Shown here in pieces: positions 56,805-64,000 of a stretch of DNA of 64,000 nucleotides. Each line of letters starts with the position of its first letter. Position 1 is the first letter of the stretch. The notes beneath the pieces were generated by a model that saw nothing but the letters and a program-made list of their open reading frames with translations, was not told the DNA's origin and made no database searches. The translations under genes were made by a program, and so were the position numbers. Origin of the DNA: Glandiceps talaboti (Eukaryota; Hemichordata; Enteropneusta; Spengelidae); contig NC_135550.1 of NCBI RefSeq assembly GCF_964340395.1, positions 992,001-1,056,000 of the forward strand, given 5' to 3'.

Positions 56805-58866
56805 AGAGGATTTAGAGGTTGGCTATAAATAATTCCATTGTCTTACAGCTTTAACCCTGGGAAATTTTACTGATGAATGAAATAAACTAGGGATCTAAAA
56901 TAATTTTGAGGCAATTTGAATTTCAATTTTCTAACAAATTTACCAAGTCAACAACATTCAACTTGTACAAGTTGTAGTAGATATATATAGGGAAGAAATG
57001 TATTAATCGCCATCTTAGTTTCCGGACGGCGACAATCCCCGCCAAGTACCAGAAAGAGAGTCATTCTGGCAGCCATACGTTACAGTGGTAACACTCGTTC
57101 ATGTTCTATTACCTTTCATAAAGAAAACACAACGAAATGGTTGAAGTGATCTTTTTTTTAAATTTCTTTTCATCAGAACAACAAAATCTGCGTGATCAAA
57201 AGTGTTGTAAACTAAACCAGAAAGAATTATCGGACTGGCTAAACTTCCCGATGAACTGGAGTAAGGTCCAAGTCCAAGTAAGCCTCGATAGTACGTGAGA
57301 AAATCGTCTCAAACTAGCGATACAACTTTCAAAATATAACTTGACATGTCTTCATTTGTTAGATTTATACAATTCAAGACGCGTTTTCACTCGAAAACAA
57401 CAATTCTGTGAATAATGACACTCTGAACGCAGTGATTTCTCGGACGATGTTACCACTAGCACTGTACTAACGTATGGCTGACAACGACTTGCTTCCGGGT
57501 TAGTCCCTCGTGCATCCGGGTACCTGGGGTTGTCGCCGTATGGAAACTATTAAAGAAAGATGGAATTTACAAGAATTTAGTGTTTCTTGTGACCAGCGCG
57601 GCGCCTGTCGGCAGACTCGGCCATTTTTTTTTCATCATTCCATTGTATTTAAACCTTGTACTTGACATTTCGCAATATTTATAATTCTCAACAAAATACC
57701 TCAACATGCCTCACTTCGCTCGTACTCAAAGCAGCCCCTCGCGGTATGATCACTGATGACATGACGAGAGAACCTTTTCGGATTTACATGTAAAATGGGG
57801 AAAGATACGCAAAACATAATGCAAAGTCTGAAGCCAAATTAAAGTTGTGATTATTTTAATTATTTTTACTTGCCAAATATTTGCATTTTGGAAATGGCAA
57901 GACACGTTCATGTCGTTTAACTTTACATGTGAACTGTCGGCCAATAAACAAAATTTGGTTGATTCACAGTCCGCAGTTAGACTGCTCTTGCATAACTTCA
58001 ACCGCATGCCTTCCTTACGCAAGTTGTCTTAATTCTGGTTCACTGTCACTCCAAATTGCACGACAATATAGAATTAATCACAAGTTACATGTTATCTGAA
58101 AACATCACATTTTTATAGTGGGTCTGAAGTGAGATTTTAGTGAGTACCAAGAACGTCCTGTGTTGTTACTTGCTGTGGAAAATAGTCCGGTCAAATGAGG
58201 TCAGCTTCAGCTTCTGGTCGAATCAGGATAGAGTATGCAAATAAGGACGTTGCGGACTGGCTGATTATGTAGAAGGGGTGCAGAATTTGGATTTGAAGTT
58301 TACAACCCGTTTTCGAATAAATGCTTGTCACTTCATGCATTTGGGCGCCCAATGCGTAGAATTATGACTATAGCACATATTACATTGCTTGTTTGACGTC
58401 AATAGTGTCTTTTGAAAAGTGGCAGTTTACTTAAAGTCTCGTCGACTGACTTCCAATATGGCGTCGGTCATTATGCTCATTAACATATTCATTTTTTTTT
58501 TCAAATTACAAAAAAAAAAATCATAAAAAATAAAAATGAAGATGTGCTGACTTGAAATTAACAAACCTGAGTAAGCTACCCCCTGCGCATCAACACACCA
58601 GATATCAAAGCAATCTGACAAGAAGTTTTCACGGAGATGATGAAAATGACATTTTATGAAAAAAAATCATAAAAAATTGAAAATGGCACAGATCAACTTG
58701 GCATGAACAAATCTGAATAGCCTCCCCCCAGGGAACATGCACACCAAATATCTAAGAATACTGACTGTCACTTCCGGAGAAAATAATGAAAATATAAAAG
58801 TTTGACGGACACCTATGATTCACTCTACTCTCTATACTCTATACAACCTATACCTAAGCCAACCTA
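56805..58866 (+). repeat. direct duplication, copy 1 (2.06 kb)
   Basis: Starts GAGGATTTAGAGGTTGGCTA and ends with the TACTCTCTATACTCTATACA then ACCTATACCTAAG block. It contains an extra segment of several hundred bases (about 57,550-58,255) relative to copy 2. It also contains the T/A-run block with ACACCAGATATCAAAGCAAT and ACACCAAATATC found in both copies. Confidence 0.85.
57018..57547. mobile_element. 0.53-kb TIR element, TA-flanked (in first repeat copy)
   Basis: Ends GTTTCCGGACGGCGACAATC and, inverted, GTTGTCGCCGTATGGAAAC, flanked by TA on both sides (57,016-17 and 57,548-49). The inner GCCATACGTTACAGTGGTAA also has an inverted partner near 57,455-57,480. Non-autonomous; a Tc1/mariner-type TA target is likely. 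Confidence 0.7.
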
Positions 58867-60394
58867 AAAGAGGATTTTGAGGTTGGCTATAAATAATTCC
58901 AGTGTCTTACAGCTTTAACCCTGGAAAATGTTAATAATGAATGAAATAAACTAGGGATCTAAAATAATTTTGAGGCAATTTGAATTTGAATTTTCTAACA
59001 AATTTACCAAGTCAACAACATTCAACTTGTACTAGTTGTAGTAGATATATGAAGGGAAGAAATGTATTAATTGTCATCTTAATTTCCGTACGGCGACAAG
59101 TACCCGAAAGAGAGTCATTCTCAGCCATACGTTACAGTGGTAACACTCGTTCATGTTCGATTACCTTTCATAAAGAAAACACAACGAAATGGTTGAAGTG
59201 ATCTTTTTTTTAATTTCTTTTCATCACAAAAACAAAATCTGTGTGATCAAAAGTGTTGTAAACTAAACCAGAAAGAATTATCGGACTGGCTAAACTTCCC
59301 GCTGAACTGGAGTAAGGTCCAAGCCTCAATAGTACGTGAGGAAATTGTCTCAAACTAGCGATACAACTTTCAAAATATAACTTGACATGTCTTCATTTGT
59401 GAGAGTTATACAATTCAAGATGGGTTTTTACTCGAAAAAAAAAATTCTGTGAATAATGACACTCTGAACGCAGCGATTTCTCGGACGATGTTACCACTGT
59501 AACGTATGGCTGGCAACGACTTGCTTCCGGGTTAGTCCCTCATGCATCCGGGTACTTGGGATTGTCGCCATACGGAAACTCACTTGTCGTGCATTACCAC
59601 ATCGGTAATTTTGACGCTGTAATTTTGCCACCAATATTGATCGTACAAAAACAAAACTCCATAAATGAACCACAAAGTACTTTCCCTTTCAAAATGTGAT
59701 AATTTTATAAAGAGTGTTATCATTTTTATTGACGACTGACTCTGTCAAAAATCATCCCATACACTTCAGTTCAGGCATGCAAGACTTCTCACTTGATCAT
59801 GAGGTGCGTATACTGGAATGAACCATTCTGTAGGAGGGTGGAGAATTTGGATTTGAAGTTTACAACCCTGTTTCGAATAAATATTTGTCATTTGGGCGCA
59901 CAATGCGTAGAATTAAGACTACAGCACATATTACATTGCTTGTTTGACGTCAATAGTGTCTTTTGAAAAGTTGCAGTTTACCTAAAGTTTCGCGGACTGA
60001 TTTCCAATATGGCGGCGGTCATAATGCTCATTAACATATTCATTTTTTTTTTAAATTACAAAAAAAAATCATAAAAAATAGAAAAGAAGACGTGCTGACT
60101 TGAAATTAACAAATCTAAGTAAGCTACCCCCTGCGCATCAACACACCAGATATCAAAGCAATCTGACATGAAGTACGTGAGGAGATGATGAAAATGTCAT
60201 TTTATGAAAAAAAATCATAAATAATTGAAAATGGCACAGATCAACTTGGCATGAACAAATCTGAATAGCCTCCCCCAGGGAACATGCACACCAAATATCG
60301 AAGAATTCTGACTCACTTTCGGAGAAGATAATGAAAATATAAAAGTTTGAGGGACACCTATGATTCACTCTACTCTCTATACTCTATACAACCT
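58867..60394 (+). repeat. direct duplication, copy 2 (1.53 kb)
   Basis: Starts GAGGATTTTGAGGTTGGCTA and ends with the same TACTCTCTATACTCTATACA block, directly abutting the resumed coding-like sequence at 60,398. Confidence 0.85.
59082..59579. mobile_element. 0.50-kb TIR element (in second repeat copy)
   Basis: Same element as 57,018-57,547 carried along in the second duplicate: ATTTCCGTACGGCGACAAG at the left, TTGTCGCCATACGGAAACT at the right. The left TA is kept and the right flank (CACTTG) differs because the following ~0.45 kb present in copy 1 is missing here. Confidence 0.7.
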
Positions 60395-60396
60395 AT

Positions 60397-60795
60397 ACCT
60401 AAAGCTACGCTTTCAGCTTTCACTGACGGCGGAGCTAAAAATGTAAAGAAATGGATTGTCAGCCATACAGCAAATTCTGATTTATGGGAACGTGTCATTA
60501 ACAGTTATGAAAGTTTGTGCAAACTTCAAAGGTGATATTTAATACACTGTCCCTTAAAGACAGAGAATCACAGCCTAGATCTCGTCTGAATTACAGCCAT
60601 GATGTACAAGTTTTCAGGGCATTGCTTCGTCGTACTAACTATCTGATGCCACCTCCTGGTAGGAAACTTCTTTCAATTACCAGTAATTGCTTGTCCCAAG
60701 AATTGACGTCATCCAACAGACAGGAAAAATTTACAACACTGAATACTTGTGTACATATTTGGTGGCACTATCAAAGTAACATATTCAACTGTGTC
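60397..60795 (+). pseudogene. decayed gene, C-terminal segment
   Basis: KATLSAFTDGGAKNVKKWIV, SHTANSDLWERVINSYESLC, then a TGA at 60,533-35. A frame change lets SLKDRESQPRSRLNYSHDVQ and VFRALLRRTNYLMPPPGRKL continue to about 60,790. The WERVINSYESL..RTVLR-like pattern and the Arg-rich spacing look like a conserved helical C-terminus. It is taken as the 3' end of the gene broken at 56,210. Confidence 0.55.
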
Positions 60796-60799
60796 ACTG

Positions 60800-61558
60800 T
60801 GTAGTTAGTAATATCTGTGAACGTCAAAGCAAGACATTCAATAATGTATCAGTATGTTGCAGTACATAATTCATCTTTTGATTGGAAACATTGTAATATC
60901 TGAGTCATACATTAAAAAATGAACTGAATACATAAGATTTTTTATGACATTTATTTTATTCAAGTACAACCAGTATTTAAAGGTGATTCAAAATGCTCAG
61001 ATTCACTATCGCTAATTTGCTAGATGACATGTTTGTGAAATGCATTCTGGTTTTAAAACTTTTCAAAAGCGTCTGCAAACACCTTAAAATGACCTTTTTT
61101 CAGTCACTTCCCTTCGGATTTACTTCGAGAGTTTTCGGGTATTTCCGGTCCCACCTAGACCACGGGATTTTATGACGTCATAAGGGGTACACGTTAGCAC
61201 TAAGACTATGACGAGCGTAGTCACTAGGTGAACAAAACTCAACAGCATTGTGAAAAAATACATTGCTAGTGGTTGTAACAGACATCAGTAAACAAAAACT
61301 ACACTCTACATGTCTTATTAACCAACATTTACCGATATTTACTCACACTTTCTCACTAATTGGCAGTGTCTGTGGGTATAAATGCTAAAATATTATCTCC
61401 CCATATTATGGCAAAATAAATCAAAACGGCCAGACTACAGTGTAGATATACATAAACACTTGTAATGTCGCTCGCGTGTTTCAATTTATTTATCTGATTT
61501 TTTTAGCACAACTGAACTGAAGGTTCAGTAGTGCTATAGGCATGGCAAAGTGTCTGTC

Positions 61559-61598
<40 letters not shown>

Positions 61599-63076
61599 TA
61601 AACAACTTAAAGTCAAAAACTGCTGGACCGATTGCTTTGATATTTGGTGGTCATGTTACTTCTGGTGTCTAGTTGGGAAATTGTTCAAATGAAAGTGATT
61701 GCATAAGGGATGTGGGTTTTGGGTAAAAAAATGTGATTTTTCACCATGGTCAAGTGTACAACGCGTTAACGCGTACGATGACTCATCGTCATGAGTTTAA
61801 AAATAACTGTTGACGTCATGAAGATCGTATCGTGTGCACAAACACGTGTGCCACGTTGTGAGTAAACATTGCCGTGCTAGAACTGAAGAAAATACGCCAT
61901 TGCTGTGACAGAGCTGAAGAAGAGACGCTATTGTAACGGTAAATATAGTATTCTTTATAACAGTTTTGGTTTCACCGTTTATGTGTGTGTGTGTGTGTGG
62001 AGTGACAAATTTGTTATGTGACTTGTGGTAAAATGATCGTGATAATGAGGTTATGATATAAAGAGAATGGATATCATATTGGTAGTCGTTGTGAGTCTCA
62101 ATGCTTCGCGATCTTGATATTAGTGAAATTACCGTTGTGTTATGTCGATGTGTAAATGATAGTAACAGTTTATGTTGTTAGATGGATAATTTTGGTAGAT
62201 TGTAAAGTGACCGGAGTGCCGTGTTACGTGTAAGATGTACGCCGTGCTATGATTCAATGTCGCGTAAGATTTCGTCGTCAATGAGTTGGTCAGTGACGTG
62301 TGGCGGATAGTGTACAGTTTCCAATGCATGTCATCATGTCGCCTGTCATACTCGGAAAATCCAAGATAGAAGCGTTTGTCTGTGTTGTCTATCAATTTGT
62401 GTTTTAATATGTGCGAACGATCGTATAGTGAACAGTACATATGCACATTTGTTGCAGTTGACTGGAGACGTTCGGAGGCCACGGCTCAGTGTACTACACA
62501 AGATCGGTCAAACGACGTCATTGCAAAATGGCGGAAAACAAACACTTAGTTGTTGTTGTTGAGTATGTTTCCAAAAGTATGATGTGACAGCATTTCAGCA
62601 ATTGAAATTGTGAATAAGGTGATGTTGTTTTCTTATAAGTTATAGTGGTCTGAGGTCCTACACACCCATTGCGTACAGTGCAGCGTCACTCTCTGACGTA
62701 ATGAAACAATTAGTTATTGATATGTTGGCTTTTTATATATAAATGACGTTTGTTTGTTGACTTTTTATATTGAATGCTAGACCCTTTCATGAAGGGTCCG
62801 TTGTCTAGTGATTAACGAAGTGACAACAACAATGATCCATTGAAATATGAAATTGTCCTGACTTGGAGTGAAAACCGTGACTGCACAGGCTAAAAAGTTT
62901 ACAGTTATTAAGAATCATGGGAATGGAAACAGTAAAATTATAGTATTGATGATTTGATGGAGATTGAATAACATTTGCATGTAATAGCTAATTAAATGTG
63001 AAACTACACATATCAATTCATTATGCTTTTGTAATCAAGATTATTATTTTTCCAAAATAGAAATTGTATTGAAGAC
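60800..63076. other. upstream region of the right-edge gene, with short repeats
   Basis: Contains an interspersed-repeat-like block at 61,505-61,740 (TAGCACAACTGAACTGAAGG, a (TG)n run at 61,563-61,592, then AACTGCTGGACCGATTGC) and a second short (TG)n at 61,982-61,998. No ORF looks coding. Segments with CpG and GATCGTATCGTG-like sequence near 61,760-62,520 may include the promoter or 5' UTR of the following gene. Confidence 0.4.
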
Positions 63077-64000
63077 ATGGGAAGAAGGAAATACTGGCGG
63101 AAAGCACTTGCTAAGAAAAAGGTAAGAAAACAGAGAGGGTTGAAATGTCATATTTGATATTATTTAAAATATTTATTGTGTAATGATATGTAAAACATTA
63201 GTAATTTCAAAATATGCAAGGGATTCTATTAAAAGAAAGAATAATTTCACATTTCATTGTTTAAAATGTGGTACTACTTTAGGGCGCATAAAAGTTGAAC
63301 CCCAACCCCCCCATGACATGGGGTCTGTTATTAGTCAAAACAAAATATGAAGTGTGAAATTTGTAGATTTTTAATTCAGTGATTCCAAATACTCATTTAG
63401 GTGACACATGGTATATTTTGAAAAGCACTCCCATAAAATGTTGGTATAAATAAAATCAATGTCATGGATATTATATCATGTCAAAGTATTTATGTGTATG
63501 CTTTCTCATTAACCTTCCATAATTTGGATATGGTCATATGTTCATGCATATTTAACCTTTTTCTTTCCATTTTTTTTCAGACAAGTGGTAATGATGTGCA
63601 GTGTGAATGCACAAGGTTGCAGGATCCTTCAGTAAAACCTGTATATTCGAATCCATCAATTTCTACTCAGTCTAATACTGTTCAAAATCAGCCTATTGGC
63701 ATTCGAGAACAAAAATATGTTGAAGCAAACATTAATATGGGTCAATTAACTGAACATTCGAATCCATCAGAGTCTTCAAGACTCTGTTCTACTCAATCCA
63801 ACACTGTTCAAAATCAGCCTATTGGCATTCGAGAACAAAAATATGTCGATACAAACATTGTAGAATCAAACATTAATATGGTGCGAAGTGATTCTGAAGG
63901 CATAAATATCAATAACGTGCAACCTGATGGTGAAGTCTCAACTATGACAAGCATACAAACATCAGATTCTGACATTGCCAAGCCGTCAAATACAGTGTCA
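63077..64000 (+). CDS. 5' exons of an unknown gene running off the right edge
   Basis: Exon 1 coding part 63,077-63,121 (ATG, 15 codons, MGRRKYWRKALAKKK, strongly basic, possibly nuclear-localising) ends at a consensus donor AAG|GTAAGAA. Exon 2 starts at 63,581 after TTTTTTTTCAG and is open to the window end (140 codons). The phase is kept across the 459-bp intron. Exon 2 is Ser/Asn/Gln/Thr-rich. It holds an internal direct duplication: the unit STQSNTVQNQPIGIREQKYV occurs twice, about 40 residues apart, at DNA level 63,661-63,725 and 63,791-63,848. Residues CxC..C near 20-25 could bind metal, but no family is recognised. The start is chosen because it is the first ATG before a good donor. 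Confidence 0.65.

Larger units (their letters stand above)
56205..60395. mobile_element. composite repeat block inserted into the decayed gene
   Basis: Separates ..ALEEYNNK (ends about 56,210) from KATLSAFTDGG (starts about 60,398). It is made of a ~292-bp direct duplication (56,206-56,497 and 56,498-56,800; both start CAAGCGACCTAT(T/C)GGTCAG) followed by a 2.06-kb/1.53-kb direct duplication (56,805-58,866 and 58,867-60,394). No protein-coding content. Confidence 0.75.

Overview
The window is AT-rich, repeat-dominated animal DNA. It has intron-like splice signals, polyadenylation signals, non-LTR retrotransposons, DIRS-type tyrosine-recombinase retrotransposons, foldback and MITE-like DNA elements, and several satellites. 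DIRS elements together with short GACGGAC-rich elements and CR1/L2-like 3' tails suggest a marine invertebrate. An invertebrate deuterostome such as an acorn worm or lancelet is my first guess, but a lophotrochozoan is possible; this is inference, not a species call. No bacterial-type operons, rRNA, tRNA or CRISPR arrays were seen.

Layout. 1-3050: 61-bp minisatellite. 4.5-7.25 kb: foldback element copy 1, whose terminal inverted repeats are themselves tandem arrays. 9.1-12.3 kb: broken non-LTR element (minus strand). 12.5-13.4 kb: promoter-like block with an orphan 195-codon ORF. 14.2-15.3 kb: tandem array carrying about eleven ATGCAAAT octamers. 15.85-17.1 kb: large imperfect palindrome. 18.0-22.5 kb: a diverged duplication flanking a 51-bp satellite. 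22.5-28.5 kb: four DNA-element insertions (two TA-flanked palindromic MITEs in opposite orientation, a TAA-flanked 1.0-kb element, foldback copy 2, and a TA-flanked 0.9-kb element). 29.5-31.4 kb: 5'-truncated LINE. 32.0-38.3 kb: a LINE fragment split by a decayed DIRS element. 41.75-47.07 kb: a second, better preserved DIRS element with inverted terminal repeats, an internal complementary region, and gag, RT, RNase H and recombinase domains. 47.6-48.9 kb: the last exon of a host gene (minus strand) encoding a P/Q/Y-rich, prion-like tail. 51.9-60.8 kb: a decayed, uncharacterised host-type or element-type gene (plus strand), split by a 1.48-kb inverted-repeat element with a 7-bp target duplication and by a 4.2-kb block of tandemly duplicated repeats. 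63.08 kb to the right edge: the first two coding exons of a plus-strand gene that runs out of the window.

The best-supported host coding sequences are the P/Q/Y-rich terminal exon (47,699-48,882) and the gene entering at 63,077. Everything else with protein similarity is retrotransposon-derived or pseudogenised. The strongest structural observations are the satellite-ended foldback family, the DIRS pair with complete end architecture, and the clean in-frame gene interruption at 53,990/55,473.
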